Positions 53,128 through 62,970 are shown, numbered from the stretch's first letter. The stretch is DNA of 64,000 nucleotides from Gammaproteobacteria bacterium (GCA_028818225.1 JAPPOG010000069.1:87594-151593); one strand, 5' to 3'. Numbers and translations are program-made. Notes: generated by a model from the sequence alone, not told the origin.

Positions 53128-55563
53128 TTAAAAAGTATTGAGCGCAAGTAATTTTGCTTCCTGCTCTTCTTCATTAATAAAATTAACAATCATGTCAGGC
53201 GTAACCGGTACCCGATTAAAGGAGTGACCCAGGGCATCGGCAAGTGCAGAAGTAACTGCCGCTACCGCGCTACCCTGTGAAGGTTCACCAACACCTCTAC
53301 CTCCAGCGGGATTGTAAGGATCCGCAATATCAACTGCACCATTGGGCATTTCAATCGGCACATCAAGAATAGTGGGAAGTTTTGCCTGATAGAAGCCAAT
53401 GTTTGCTGGAAGTGCATTTTGTGGATCGTATACATGGCGTTCTGACGCAGCCATACCAAATCCCCAGACTGCGCCACCATTAATTTGCTGCGATAGTCCT
53501 TGCGGGTGAATTATGGTGCCGCAATCGGCAATACCCACATAATCGATGACCTCGTACTTTCCGGTATCCAAATCGATTTCAACTTCTGCCATGCTAATCA
53601 TCAGACCCGGGGCAATTCCCCGTTTCTCAAGATTATCCTTGGCAACGCCAACCAGTCCGGTACCGGCAATTCCCTGCACAGCACGTTGCGTAATTGGATG
53701 AATATCATCCGGGTATTCTTCGCCACTAAAGCTGCCTCCCATTTCCATTGCTTTGCTGGCAGCTTCACCGTATGTCATTCCCTGTTCGGGATCATCAATT
53801 CTAAATACGCGCTCGTCACCGATGTCGTATTCTTCCCCTGATCCACCAAACTCTGTTGCTGCAATTGCCTTGAGCTTGTTTACTGCATCTTCTGCGGCAA
53901 CCCAATTAGTTCTGGTGTGAGTGAAAATAGTGTTTGAACCACCTTGAGTAGAAGCATGAGGTAAATGGCGATCGGTACTGCCACGAACAATCTCGCAACT
54001 CTCCCAACGACATTTCAATACTTCGGCAGCCGCACGTGCCGTGCCGGCATAAGAGTAGGTGCCAAGATTTCCAACACCATTGTGCAGATGAATGCGCCCA
54101 TCAGGTGTAATGCGCACCAGTCCGTCATAGCCATTACCACCGGCCGAGTGGTAACCAAGTCCAACACCGAGGCCACGAACTTTATTGCCGACGCGCTGGC
54201 GTGGCGCCGCTTCTCGCTCTGTCCAATTAAACATCTCGGTAGCCATGTCGATAGCTTCCGCCATGAACGCACTAGTAACCGGACCTTGATATTCGTAGAC
54301 CGGTGATTCGCTATGGGGAGCATTTACGCGACGAAACTGAGCTCGATCCATACCGAGTTCCCGCGCTGCCTTATCCATAATTGGTGCAATGGCTGCAGAC
54401 ATCTCATTCTGACCCGGACCGCGTTGCGCACCCCGAGGTGCGGTGTTGGTAAACACCGGAATATTACGTAAGCGCATTGCTGTTGGTGTGTACACCACCG
54501 AAATATGTTGGGCCGATGAAGAAGCGCTATTACGACCCGTTGGTCCACCATCGCTAATGATAATTACGTCTACCGCAGCGACTGTCCCGTCGGCTCTTAC
54601 GCCGGTTTTGACCCAGCCTTGCATGCCAGGGCGTCCAACACCCAGGTAATACTCTTCTTCCCGGGTAATGCGCAATTGCACTGGACGATTAAGCAGTTGT
54701 GAAAATTTACCGGTAATGGCCATGGTTGGATACACGCGGCCTTTTGACCCAAATCCGCCGCCGGTGTTTTCCGAAATCATGCAAACGTCTGCAGGATCGA
54801 TTCCCAACAAGTCTGCCAATGGTTCAACCACGGCACTCTGGCTTTGAGTCGATGCGTAGAAATAGCATTTGCCATTTTGCCATTTTGCCATGCTGCTGCG
54901 TGGCTCCATGCAGTGGTGGGGGGTACCGGCGGTGACAAAGGATTCTTCGATTATGACTTCGCTTTCCGCAAAGCCGGCATCAAGATCACCGTAAGTCCAG
55001 CCATCGGCAAAATCGACCCCCTGGGGTTCCTGCCCATTCCGCAGTTTGTCTACTTCACTGGCAGGCCATTTAATCGTGGAGATGCCACCACGAATCGTGG
55101 CGTTCTCATCCTCCAGTGAATTGGTTTGCATTAAGACGTTGCCATCGGGATAGGCATTCGGCCCACCTTCAACCAGGCTTTCTAGTGGGTCGGTTACAAA
55201 TCCACGTCTCTCAAATTCCACGTTAATTCTATCGATGGCGTTTTCGGCGATTGCATCGGAGATTGCTGCGACGGCCACTATGGGTTGGCCGATATAGGTA
55301 ACATCATCTGCAGCAAGAACAGGATCATCAGGTGCGGACGATGGGGGCAAATCATCGGCGGTTAGCACTCCTAATACGCCATCCATGCGCAGTGCTTCTG
55401 CAGCATCAATACTGACCACCCGGCCGCTGGGGAGAGGACTGGTCAAAAGCCGTGCGTAGACCATTCCTTCCATTGCGAAGTCTTCGACATACTTGGCATC
55501 ACCGGTTACTTTGCCTTCGACATCCGGTGGCGTGAAATCTTTCCCAATATGCATAAATGTCAT
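53128..55563 (-). CDS. xanthine-dehydrogenase-family molybdopterin-binding large subunit
   Basis: An 811-residue molybdenum hydroxylase subunit with the fused aldehyde-oxidase N-terminal domain (KVTGDAKYVEDF, ARLLTSPLPSGRVVSID, IGQPIVAVAA) and Moco-binding domains (ENTGGGFGSKG, NTAPRGAQRGPGQNE, GRGVGEPSQGSAVA). The Glu of GVGEPS is the likely catalytic base. It has no signal peptide of its own. Its ATG overlaps the stop of the Tat-signal 2Fe-2S subunit gene (ATGA), so the pair is probably assembled and exported together. Substrate (aldehyde, purine or N-heterocycle) unknown. Confidence 0.9.
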   Translation of the reverse strand: MTFMHIGKDFTPPDVEGKVTGDAKYVEDFAMEGMVYARLLTSPLPSGRVVSIDAAEALRMDGVLGVLTADDLPPSSAPDDPVLAADDVTYIGQPIVAVAAISDAIAENAIDRINVEFERRGFVTDPLESLVEGGPNAYPDGNVLMQTNSLEDENATIRGGISTIKWPASEVDKLRNGQEPQGVDFADGWTYGDLDAGFAESEVIIEESFVTAGTPHHCMEPRSSMAKWQNGKCYFYASTQSQSAVVEPLADLLGIDPADVCMISENTGGGFGSKGRVYPTMAITGKFSQLLNRPVQLRITREEEYYLGVGRPGMQGWVKTGVRADGTVAAVDVIIISDGGPTGRNSASSSAQHISVVYTPTAMRLRNIPVFTNTAPRGAQRGPGQNEMSAAIAPIMDKAARELGMDRAQFRRVNAPHSESPVYEYQGPVTSAFMAEAIDMATEMFNWTEREAAPRQRVGNKVRGLGVGLGYHSAGGNGYDGLVRITPDGRIHLHNGVGNLGTYSYAGTARAAAEVLKCRWESCEIVRGSTDRHLPHASTQGGSNTIFTHTRTNWVAAEDAVNKLKAIAATEFGGSGEEYDIGDERVFRIDDPEQGMTYGEAASKAMEMGGSFSGEEYPDDIHPITQRAVQGIAGTGLVGVAKDNLEKRGIAPGLMISMAEVEIDLDTGKYEVIDYVGIADCGTIIHPQGLSQQINGGAVWGFGMAASERHVYDPQNALPANIGFYQAKLPTILDVPIEMPNGAVDIADPYNPAGGRGVGEPSQGSAVAAVTSALADALGHSFNRVPVTPDMIVNFINEEEQEAKLLALNTF

Positions 55564-56147
55564 GACAGCAACTCCGCGGCGCGCATGACGCCATTCAGGT
55601 AGTGATCATAGGCACCACAACGACAAAGATTGCCAGCCAGTGCCTGTCGAGCTTCCTCCCGACTGGGATTGGGATTGGCCATTAATAATGCGGTTGCTGA
55701 CATTACTTGTCCCGGTGTGCAAAACCCACATTGGGGTGCCAGTTCTTCTACGAATCCCTGCTGCACTGCACTCAATTGTCCATCGGCGGCTCGCAGGCCT
55801 TCAACTGTTGTTATCACTGTTTGTTTAACCGTATGGGTAAGCAGTGAGCAGGCGTAGTTGGCAACATCATCCAATAGCACTGTACAGGCGCCACACTCAC
55901 CACGATTACATGCGACTTTTAAACCGGTTAGGCCGAGCTTGTTGCGTAAGGTAAAAGCAAGGGTTTCGGTAGGCGCGACATCAACCAGTCGCGTTTGACC
56001 GTTAACGGTTAAGGACAGCAAGCGTTCAACAACAGCATTGGAATTCGTCTGGGCTGTGGCCAGGTAATAGCCGGTGCCGGAAGCCGCAGCGGCACTGGAA
56101 TAGATCACGCCCTTGATAAAGCGGCGTCGAGATAATTTTGGATTCAT
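55560..56147 (-). CDS. exported 2Fe-2S subunit of the molybdenum hydroxylase (Tat signal)
   Basis: A 195-residue ferredoxin-type subunit. A twin-arginine signal starts the protein (KLSRRRFIKGVIYSSAAAA). Two 2Fe-2S motifs follow: plant-ferredoxin-type CNRGECGAC (with a later Cys in YACSLL) and the helical QCGFCTPGQ with GNLCRCGAYDHY. The ATG at 56147 puts the Tat motif near residue 5; the TTG at 56186 adds 13 residues and is less likely. It resembles PaoA and IorA. No FAD subunit is encoded beside it. Confidence 0.87.
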   Translation of the reverse strand: MNPKLSRRRFIKGVIYSSAAAASGTGYYLATAQTNSNAVVERLLSLTVNGQTRLVDVAPTETLAFTLRNKLGLTGLKVACNRGECGACTVLLDDVANYACSLLTHTVKQTVITTVEGLRAADGQLSAVQQGFVEELAPQCGFCTPGQVMSATALLMANPNPSREEARQALAGNLCRCGAYDHYLNGVMRAAELLS

Positions 56148-56389
56148 GGGCAAGGCACTCCCTGCTGTTGTTTTTCTTGGGACCAAACAGGTCGGAAAAG
56201 GGGAAAGCTCAGTGCCAAACAGTAACCTCGAGAAAGTGAAAAATCAATCCCGCAGGCCTGTATTTTCGGGCCATCTAGGGATTTACAGCACTACTGTTCA
56301 GGATGATTCCCAGAACAGTATACAAGCCAACATGCTTGACATGCGTCGGCAATGTATAGGGAACAGCAGGAACAGGGAGGGGTAGTCTT

Positions 56390-56980
56390 ATGATTGAAGA
56401 AAAGCAGGCTGCTACCTATAACGGATACACGTCTATCATAGTGCTCCTGGCTCTGCAGCTTATTAGGCTCGCCATAGTCTTAAGCATGCCGGTATTTTTC
56501 AATTTCGTCTTCGGATTTTTAGGAATTATTGTTTTTATCTGTTGGTTTGGATTCTTTATGGTGGCTCCCAATCAGGGACGAGTTATGCAACTGCTTGGTA
56601 AATACGTCGGCAGTGAAATGCGTGAAGGATTGCGTTGGGCTAACCCACTTTACATGAGGGCTAAGGTTTCCTTGCGAGTTAGAAACTTTGAATCCGAAGC
56701 ACTGAAAGTTGCCGACAGTAACGGTAATCCGATAGATATCGCAGCTGTTACAGTACGGAAAATTGTTGATACTGCGGAAGCCTTGTTCGAAGTCGATGAC
56801 TATGAGAACTACGTTACCATCCAGAGTGAAGCCGCACTTAGAAACCTGGCGACTACTCATCCGTATGATGCACAGGACGATGATGGCGATATCACCGCTT
56901 CAGGGGAAATTAATGGTGGTGGTGATCGAATCTTTATCGAAACAACTAACAGCGATATCAATATCGAACGGGTAGATTAA
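56390..56980 (+). pseudogene. SPFH-domain N terminus fused to a DUF4097-like C-terminal tail (chimeric ORF)
   Basis: A 196-residue ORF. Residues 1-165 are the start of an SPFH protein: two membrane segments, FFMVAPNQGRVMQLLGKYVG and LRVRNFESEALKVADSNGNP, up to AALRNLATTHPYDAQDDD. Normal SPFH proteins continue for another 120-150 residues with an SPFH end and coiled coil. Here the sequence switches to GEINGGGDRIFIETTNSDIN, which resembles the last beta-helix repeat of DUF4097 adhesin-like proteins. A deletion joining two neighbouring genes would explain it. It could still be translated, but a working SPFH scaffold is unlikely. Confidence 0.6.
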
Positions 56981-57003
56981 TCGCAAAGTAAATCCTCTGC
57001 ATT

Positions 57004-57043
57004 AAAAAAACCGGTGATTGAATATTCAAACACCGGTTTTTTT
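57004..57043. terminator. bidirectional Rho-independent terminator
   Basis: AAAAAAACCGGTG (57004-57016) and CACCGGTTTTTTT (57031-57043) form a perfect 13-bp stem with A and T runs at both sides, so it can act on both the plus-strand ORF ending at 56980 and the minus-strand operon ending at 57068. Confidence 0.85.
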
Positions 57044-57067
57044 ATTCCTGCCCCTTAATGAATAAAC

Positions 57068-58294
57068 TTATTCGTATCTCAGTGCATCAATAGGGTCCAG
57101 GTTAGCGGCCTTGGCGGCGGGAAGAATACCAAACAGAACGCCAACAAATCCCGAGAATCCCAGAGCCAGTGCGATAGCCCAAAAAGGTATGCTGGCCGGT
57201 GGAAAGCCAGGAATCGTATTGGCGATCAAAGTACCCAGGCCAAATCCCGTGGCCAAACCAATTAGTCCTCCTAATAAGGACAGTAAAAGAGCTTCAATCA
57301 GAAACTGCATCAGGATGTGGTGACGTTTTGCACCGATGGCCTTGCAGATACCAATTTCCCGTGTCCGTTCGGTAACCGATACCAGCATAATATTCATGAT
57401 GCCAATCCCGCCTACTAGCAATGAAATGCCGACTATGCCGCCGATAACCACAGTGACCATACCGATAATTTGGTTGAACTCTTCCATAAGTTGTTCAGCA
57501 GTCTGAATGCGAAAGTCATCGTCTTCATCGCTGCCCAGATTGTGAGCATTTCGTAATAGAGTGGACAGTTGGGTAGTCACGTCCTCAAGCTCAGCACTCT
57601 CTGACAGGCTTAGTTGAATCTGGATATCTGTACGCGCCTGGTTTCCTTGCAGGCTTACCATGGTTGCATACGGAACGAGCACTATATCGTCTCTGCTCAT
57701 TCCCATGATGTCGCCCATGGAATCCAGCAAACCTACGATTTTGAACCACTCGCCACCAATTTCTACGTATTCGTTTATTGGATTTTCCGGCAGGCTCAGG
57801 TTCTCTCGAACATCTTCGCCAATTACTGCGATACGGCGCCGCGTCAGGTTATCGGATTGGGCCAGAAAGCGACCCGCTTGTGTGTATGACTGGGCAACGT
57901 CCTGATAGGCGTATGTCGTTCCCATTATCTGGCTGAACGCAGTTTGGGAACCATATTTGATTTGCGAAGAGCGGTTTGCGTAAAGAATAGGAGTTATGGA
58001 CGCAATGCCGTCGGCCCGTCGTTCAATTAGTTCCAGGTCGTCAGGCGTAAGCCGGGCCCGAATTCCCTTCATCTGATCTTCGAAAGGTGTGTACGACTGA
58101 ATGGTTAGGCTATTGGTGCCCAGTGATGCGAAAGTTTCGCCTATGAAAGCGCTCATACCTTGTGTGACTGATATTACGGCGATGACGCTGGCGACGCCGA
58201 TGATTATTCCCAATGTGGTAAGGAAGCTTCGCAAGCGATGAGCGAATATCGACATCAGGGCAGAACGCGAGCTTTCAATAAGGGCAAAGAACAT
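57068..58294 (-). CDS. MacB-like ABC transporter permease
   Basis: A 408-residue permease with four membrane segments: one at the N terminus (FLTTLGIIIGVASVIAVISV), a periplasmic MacB core domain (about residues 45-265), then three C-terminal helices (VVIGGIVGISLLVGGIGIMN and later). The MSVTERTREIG-type block is present (VSVTERTREIGICKAIGAKR). Mechanotransmission-type exporters of this kind move peptides, lipoproteins or siderophores. Its start overlaps the ATPase stop by one base. Third gene of an adaptor-ATPase-permease operon. Confidence 0.9.
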   Translation of the reverse strand: MFFALIESSRSALMSIFAHRLRSFLTTLGIIIGVASVIAVISVTQGMSAFIGETFASLGTNSLTIQSYTPFEDQMKGIRARLTPDDLELIERRADGIASITPILYANRSSQIKYGSQTAFSQIMGTTYAYQDVAQSYTQAGRFLAQSDNLTRRRIAVIGEDVRENLSLPENPINEYVEIGGEWFKIVGLLDSMGDIMGMSRDDIVLVPYATMVSLQGNQARTDIQIQLSLSESAELEDVTTQLSTLLRNAHNLGSDEDDDFRIQTAEQLMEEFNQIIGMVTVVIGGIVGISLLVGGIGIMNIMLVSVTERTREIGICKAIGAKRHHILMQFLIEALLLSLLGGLIGLATGFGLGTLIANTIPGFPPASIPFWAIALALGFSGFVGVLFGILPAAKAANLDPIDALRYE

Positions 58295-59001
58295 TAGCTG
58301 GTTAACTCCGCAGTGCCTTTTTCAACTACCTGATCATTGAATATCTTGCCGTCTTTCATTTCTACTATGCGTTGACAGTGCTGGGCAATTTCGTCTTCGT
58401 GAGTTACCACGATTAGGGTATGGCCTTCGGCGTGGAGTTCGTCAAACAACTGCATGATTTCGATAGTGGTTCGAGAATCCAGATTTCCCGTTGGTTCGTC
58501 AGCCAGGAGAATTGAAGGATGGGTTACCAGTGCTCTGGCAATAGCGACACGCTGTCTCTGACCGCCCGATAACTGGTTGGGCAAATGATCTGTCCTGTCT
58601 CCCAAACCCACTCGTTCTAGCGCTTCCATTGCCACCTGTTTGCGCTGTTTAAGACCGATATTGCGGTATATGAGGGGTTGCATCACATTACCCAGGGCAT
58701 TGGCGCGGGGAAGCAAATTAAAGCTCTGGAAGATAAATCCAATTTCCTTGTTGCGGATTTCGGACAACTCATTCTGGTCCAGATTTTCCACATTAGTGCC
58801 GTTCAGGTGATATTGACCGTCCGTGGGTTTATCCAGGCAACCGAGAATATTGAGCATGGTAGATTTGCCAGAACCCGACGATCCAATGAATGCCAGGTAA
58901 TCGTTCTTCAATACCTCAATATCGATGCCATCCAAAGCCTTAACGACTTGAGATCCCATCTCGTAGTATTTGGTTATACCCTGAAGTTGAATTAGAGCCA
59001 T
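58294..59001 (-). CDS. MacB/LolD-type ABC transporter ATP-binding protein
   Basis: A 235-residue ATPase. Walker A GSSGSGKST, signature LSGGQRQRVAIARAL, Walker B ILLADEPTGNLDS, and the H-loop in VVTHEDEIAQHC. Typical of the MacB/FtsE/LolD type VII ABC family. Here the ATPase is a separate gene rather than fused to the permease as in E. coli MacB. It lies 23 bases after the adaptor gene. Confidence 0.92.
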   Translation of the reverse strand: MALIQLQGITKYYEMGSQVVKALDGIDIEVLKNDYLAFIGSSGSGKSTMLNILGCLDKPTDGQYHLNGTNVENLDQNELSEIRNKEIGFIFQSFNLLPRANALGNVMQPLIYRNIGLKQRKQVAMEALERVGLGDRTDHLPNQLSGGQRQRVAIARALVTHPSILLADEPTGNLDSRTTIEIMQLFDELHAEGHTLIVVTHEDEIAQHCQRIVEMKDGKIFNDQVVEKGTAELTS

Positions 59002-59024
59002 GTGAGCCTCTAGCTAAATGCTCG

Positions 59025-60209
59025 CTACTCTTCTTCGATTAAGGTAGCGTCGAGGCGGTCGCCATCGAGAAGGTGACGCAATTCCTGATTTGGACCGATG
59101 ACTATCTCAATGTCACCATCAACGGCGCTAACAAGCTCCTGATATTCGTCATCAGACAGGCCAACATCGACTTTGGTTTTACGGGCGACACCATCGTCAT
59201 TGATGAAGATAAAGTATTCGCTTCTAAGTTCAGCGCGATCTTCTTCAAAGATTACTGCTTCGATTGGAACTGCCGCGACACGCTGGTCCTGCCGAGTAAA
59301 AATCTCAGCTCGACAAGACATGCCCGGTCTTAGAACCACATCGCCGGGATCTGTAATGTCGATCTTTACTACGAAACTTAATCCAGTTCTTCCCTGGGCA
59401 ACCTTTGCTGTATTGGCAATAAAGCGCACGACACCTTGCATGGGTTGATCGGGATAAGCGATCGCAACAATTTCGGCTCGTTGTCCTACTTCTACATTGG
59501 CAATATCCGCTTCGTCAACTAAAACCTCGGTGTAAATACTGGCGGGATTTGCAATTGTCATTAATGAAGAGCCGGGAATGTTTGTGGAGCTGGCGATAGC
59601 CGTTTCACCAACTTTAATATCGAGGCTGGTTATGACTCCGTCGATAGGCGAAATAATTTGAGTCTTGCTAAGTTGGTCCAGCACCTGATCGAGTTGGGCT
59701 TCGGATTGAGCTAACCTTTCCTGGGAAGAAAGAAAATCAATTCGTGCAAGTTCCAACTGGTTTAGTAAGGCCTCATATTCCTCGGCGCCAATTAAATTCT
59801 GTTCGTACAAACTCTTGCTGCGTTCGTATTGACGCTCGAGATTGTCAATTCTGACTTCCTGTCTTTCGATGTCGATAGTATTAATTCGAACTGCAGCTTC
59901 AGATTGTTCCAATCCGGCCAGGAAGTTCTTGTCATCGACACGAAGCACAAGATCGCCGGTTTCAACGCGATCGCCTTCCTCCACGAAAAGTTCCGAGACT
60001 TTGCCGATAACTTCCGAGCTCAGCATAACCTCTTCTTCATGGGCGAGAAATCCGGAGGCGAGAATTGAGGGGCTGATGATTCGCTGGCTGATGACCGATA
60101 CGTTTACTTCTTTGGCATTGGTGCCAAAGACAGTCCGGTTAATAAATGGCAGGGCGATCACTGTCCCTGCCAAAAAACCTACAACCAAAAGCTTCTTGAG
60201 GTTAATCAC
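59025..60209 (-). CDS. periplasmic adaptor (membrane fusion) protein, MacA/HlyD-like
   Basis: A 394-residue protein with an N-terminal membrane anchor (KLLVVGFLAGTVIALPFI). A lipoyl half-motif follows (GKVSELFVEEGDRVETGDLV), then a long coiled-coil hairpin (about residues 100-175), the second lipoyl half (IDGVITSLDIKVGETAI) and beta-barrel domains. It is the first gene of the export operon, with the separate ATPase and MacB-like permease. No outer-membrane TolC gene is near by. Start GTG at 60209. Confidence 0.88.
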   Translation of the reverse strand: MINLKKLLVVGFLAGTVIALPFINRTVFGTNAKEVNVSVISQRIISPSILASGFLAHEEEVMLSSEVIGKVSELFVEEGDRVETGDLVLRVDDKNFLAGLEQSEAAVRINTIDIERQEVRIDNLERQYERSKSLYEQNLIGAEEYEALLNQLELARIDFLSSQERLAQSEAQLDQVLDQLSKTQIISPIDGVITSLDIKVGETAIASSTNIPGSSLMTIANPASIYTEVLVDEADIANVEVGQRAEIVAIAYPDQPMQGVVRFIANTAKVAQGRTGLSFVVKIDITDPGDVVLRPGMSCRAEIFTRQDQRVAAVPIEAVIFEEDRAELRSEYFIFINDDGVARKTKVDVGLSDDEYQELVSAVDGDIEIVIGPNQELRHLLDGDRLDATLIEEE

Positions 60210-60298
60210 TGCTGTTCCAATTCCTTATAAGTTTCACCCTGCAACCCAGCTTACCCGAGACTCACAGTTTTCGGGCGACAAACCTAGCATATTTTGGC

Positions 60299-61030
60299 CT
60301 AAGTGAGGGCAAAATAAGTCCAAACCCCTATAAACAGTAGATAAGGCGCCAGCACAATTCCGCAGGCTTTGGGCCAGCTCGATTGTAGCCATTGCTTGTA
60401 GGCCATGACCGTGAGTGTAATTCCCCAAATGATGGTCAAATCGAGTTGAGAAAAAACCCTGTTCAGGGAATCGATGCTGGTAGCAATTCCCAGGTTTCTC
60501 AGGGTGAGCGGGTTGAGATCAAATGCGCTCAATTGTCCGTTTGGTGACAACATGATAGTTACGGCCATACCGACAGTCGATAGCAGGTAAGGTAGTGCAG
60601 TCCAGACAACTAAAGAAAACCAATTGGTAAATCGGAATTGATCACCATTAAGGGCTGAAGCCAGGCTCAGGTAACCAGCCTGTAAAATCCATAAAACAAC
60701 CAGAAATACAGTACTGCCCAGTATGCCTACAGCGGTAAACGTTGCCTGGGACATTGAACCCATTTGTTCCCGCGCTTGTTCCATTTGTACTTCGGATATA
60801 TTCGATAAACGCATCGCATCATCAATAAACCAATCGAAGTCAACGATGTTGTAATACCAGAGCATGACTAACATCATGCTAAACAACACCACAGTCATGG
60901 GAAATATCTTCGTTGGGCGTTCTTGTATTTCTGCAAATGCCTCCGCAGGAGAAGTAATTATATTTATTGCAGTGTTGATCATGCCAGCAGGTTCGGTTTT
61001 ATGCTTTTGCAGCTTATCAATGTCGGTCAT
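60299..61030 (-). CDS. YIP1 family membrane protein
   Basis: A 243-residue protein: soluble N terminus with the Yip1 block TAINIITSPAEAFAEIQERP, then about five hydrophobic segments (residues 45-63, 96-116, 130-150, 190-205 and 222-241). A loop with LNPLTLRNLGIATSID precedes the last pair. Bacterial YIP1-domain proteins are mostly uncharacterised. It sits 89 bases upstream of the MacA-like gene on the same strand and may be co-transcribed. Confidence 0.75.
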   Translation of the reverse strand: MTDIDKLQKHKTEPAGMINTAINIITSPAEAFAEIQERPTKIFPMTVVLFSMMLVMLWYYNIVDFDWFIDDAMRLSNISEVQMEQAREQMGSMSQATFTAVGILGSTVFLVVLWILQAGYLSLASALNGDQFRFTNWFSLVVWTALPYLLSTVGMAVTIMLSPNGQLSAFDLNPLTLRNLGIATSIDSLNRVFSQLDLTIIWGITLTVMAYKQWLQSSWPKACGIVLAPYLLFIGVWTYFALT

Positions 61031-61257
61031 TCCCGGCTCCTTTATTAGATTGCTGACTTGATCGACTCTCGATTATGGGAATTAGCTCTGTCTGCGAGAA
61101 CAGTGAAAATTTCAGCAGTTTTATGCGGATGATAATTGTAAACATAAGACCAGATCGCTGTGATTCAAGTATCTCACTAGCCGTATTCACGCTCTATTAT
61201 TTCGTTGATTAAGCGGGAGTATTCATCGCGATTTGCAAGAAAAAAGAGATTATGGCT

Positions 61258-61593
61258 CTAGTGCAGATTGTCCTCTTCCATCGGCAGGATATGAGCTTCC
61301 AGCTGCAGATCCTGAATCTTTCGCCCAATGAGTTCGATCATTCCCTTGTTTCTCACTTGTCCAGTGGAGGTAAACTCAAAGTGATAACGCCGCCTCAGTC
61401 GAATTGAGCCTTCATCCGATCTCACTGGCCATAATCCTTTTAATACCATGGTTTGATCGAGCAGTTGTAAATTTCTGCTGCGACAGTAATGGACGATGTG
61501 ATGCATGGCGTACAGTTTAATTTTATCGCTTTGCCACCAGAACGAAACGAATGCAACAGCAACTGTAGACCAGAAAAGTAAGGATAGTGACAA
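61258..61593 (-). CDS. DUF3301 family membrane-anchored protein
   Basis: A 111-residue protein with one N-terminal membrane segment (LLFWSTVAVAFVSFWW) followed by the DUF3301 domain (CRSRNLQLLDQTMVLKGLWP, then RLRRRYHFEFTSTGQVRNKG). This small family is common in gammaproteobacteria and has no known function. The start is TTG at 61593; the family N terminus begins here, and no better ATG is present. Confidence 0.82.
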   Translation of the reverse strand: MSLSLLFWSTVAVAFVSFWWQSDKIKLYAMHHIVHYCRSRNLQLLDQTMVLKGLWPVRSDEGSIRLRRRYHFEFTSTGQVRNKGMIELIGRKIQDLQLEAHILPMEEDNLH

Positions 61594-61647
61594 TTAAAAT
61601 TCCGAATACATACCGAAGCAACAATTGGATTCTATCGTGAATTTAAA

Positions 61648-62736
61648 TTAAGCAGTGACTTTTGCTCGTTCTTCATAGCGCTTAATCTGGGCTTCGATTA
61701 ATTCAAGTGCTGTCTTATTGCAGGGAGGCAAATCGGCATCTGATTGCGTGAGAGGAGTGATTCGATCTGACCATTTAATTAGCCCTGCTCCCCAGGTTAG
61801 GCCAGCGCCAAAAGAAGCCATAAGAACATGTCCGCCGGGCTCTATCTTGCCTTCCTCCAGGGCTTCTGTTAAGGCAACAGGTATGGTTCCAGCAGATGTA
61901 TTCCCATATTTATGAACATTGATAAAAACTTTATCTTCATCCAGCCCTACTTTTTTTGCTAAAGCATCCAGAATGCGTTTGTTAGCCTGGTGTGGAACAA
62001 CCAGGTTTACATCGGAAATCGAAAGCCCCTTTTGCTCGAGAACCTCTTCACAGGCTTGCGCCATGGCACGGACGGCCCGTTTGAAAACTTCCTGTCCTTC
62101 GAAGTTCCAATTGATATAGAGAAAATCGTCAGTCATGCGGGAATAGGCAGATCCCAGATTGGTAATCTGAATGGCGTATTTTGCATCTGATTCACAACCT
62201 ATACTCGCTGCGACTAATCCTGTTTCTTCATCACTTTCCTCGATGACGACCGCACCACAGGCATCGCCAAATAATACTGCAACATCTCGTCTGCTCCAGT
62301 TCATGTAATGGGAAATAAATTCGCCGCCAATCACCAGTACTTTTTTGTGAGCGCCGGTGCGAATTAAATTAGTGCCAATATGAAGACCATAGAGAAATCC
62401 AGTGCACGCGGAGTTAATGTCTATTGCTGCAGCGTTTCGAGCGCCCAGTGCGTCGGCGACTAAGGATGCGGTATTGGGGCATAAGCTGTCATTGGTAAGG
62501 CTTCCCAACAGGATCAAATCAAGCTCGGATGGATCGAGATCGGCCGCGGCCAGGGCGCGTTTAGCAGAAACCAGCGCCATATCAGAAAAATTGCAGTGGC
62601 AGACACGGCGCTCGCGAATGCCGGTCCGCGAGGCAATCCACTCATCAGACGTGTCCATAAACGTAGCAAGGTCTGCATTACTGAGAATCGCCGGGGGAAG
62701 GCATTTACCCCAGCCAGTAATTTCTGCATGCTTCAT
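61648..62736 (-). CDS. 3-oxoacyl-ACP synthase III family protein (FabH-like)
   Basis: A 362-residue thiolase-fold condensing enzyme. The Cys-His-Asn triad is visible: INSACTGFLYG (Cys), VPHQANKRI (His) and YGNTSAGT (Asn). The N-terminal block TSDEWIASRTGIRERR is the FabH signature. It is about 45 residues longer than typical FabH (317) owing to an internal insertion and a C-terminal tail (ALELIEAQIKRYEERAK), so it may be a secondary KAS III with another acyl-CoA primer (as in OleA/PqsD-like branches) rather than the housekeeping enzyme. Confidence 0.87.
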   Translation of the reverse strand: MKHAEITGWGKCLPPAILSNADLATFMDTSDEWIASRTGIRERRVCHCNFSDMALVSAKRALAAADLDPSELDLILLGSLTNDSLCPNTASLVADALGARNAAAIDINSACTGFLYGLHIGTNLIRTGAHKKVLVIGGEFISHYMNWSRRDVAVLFGDACGAVVIEESDEETGLVAASIGCESDAKYAIQITNLGSAYSRMTDDFLYINWNFEGQEVFKRAVRAMAQACEEVLEQKGLSISDVNLVVPHQANKRILDALAKKVGLDEDKVFINVHKYGNTSAGTIPVALTEALEEGKIEPGGHVLMASFGAGLTWGAGLIKWSDRITPLTQSDADLPPCNKTALELIEAQIKRYEERAKVTA

Positions 62737-62970
62737 GCAATCTCTCCATTTTTGCCGAAATTTATCTTTGCTTTTCCGGTTATATTAGGTATCGATCTTC
62801 CGCTAAAAATAGTTAGAGCGACGATCAAATTCGTTAGCCAGCTATTATTAAGCTTTGCCCCTACTGATCATCCCCGGGAGGTGGCAAGCATGATCGAGAG
62901 ACCCCTTGGCAAGCATAGCTAAGTCAAGAAGAATACTGTATTTTCCCGAGGCTGGATAGGCTCATCAAGT

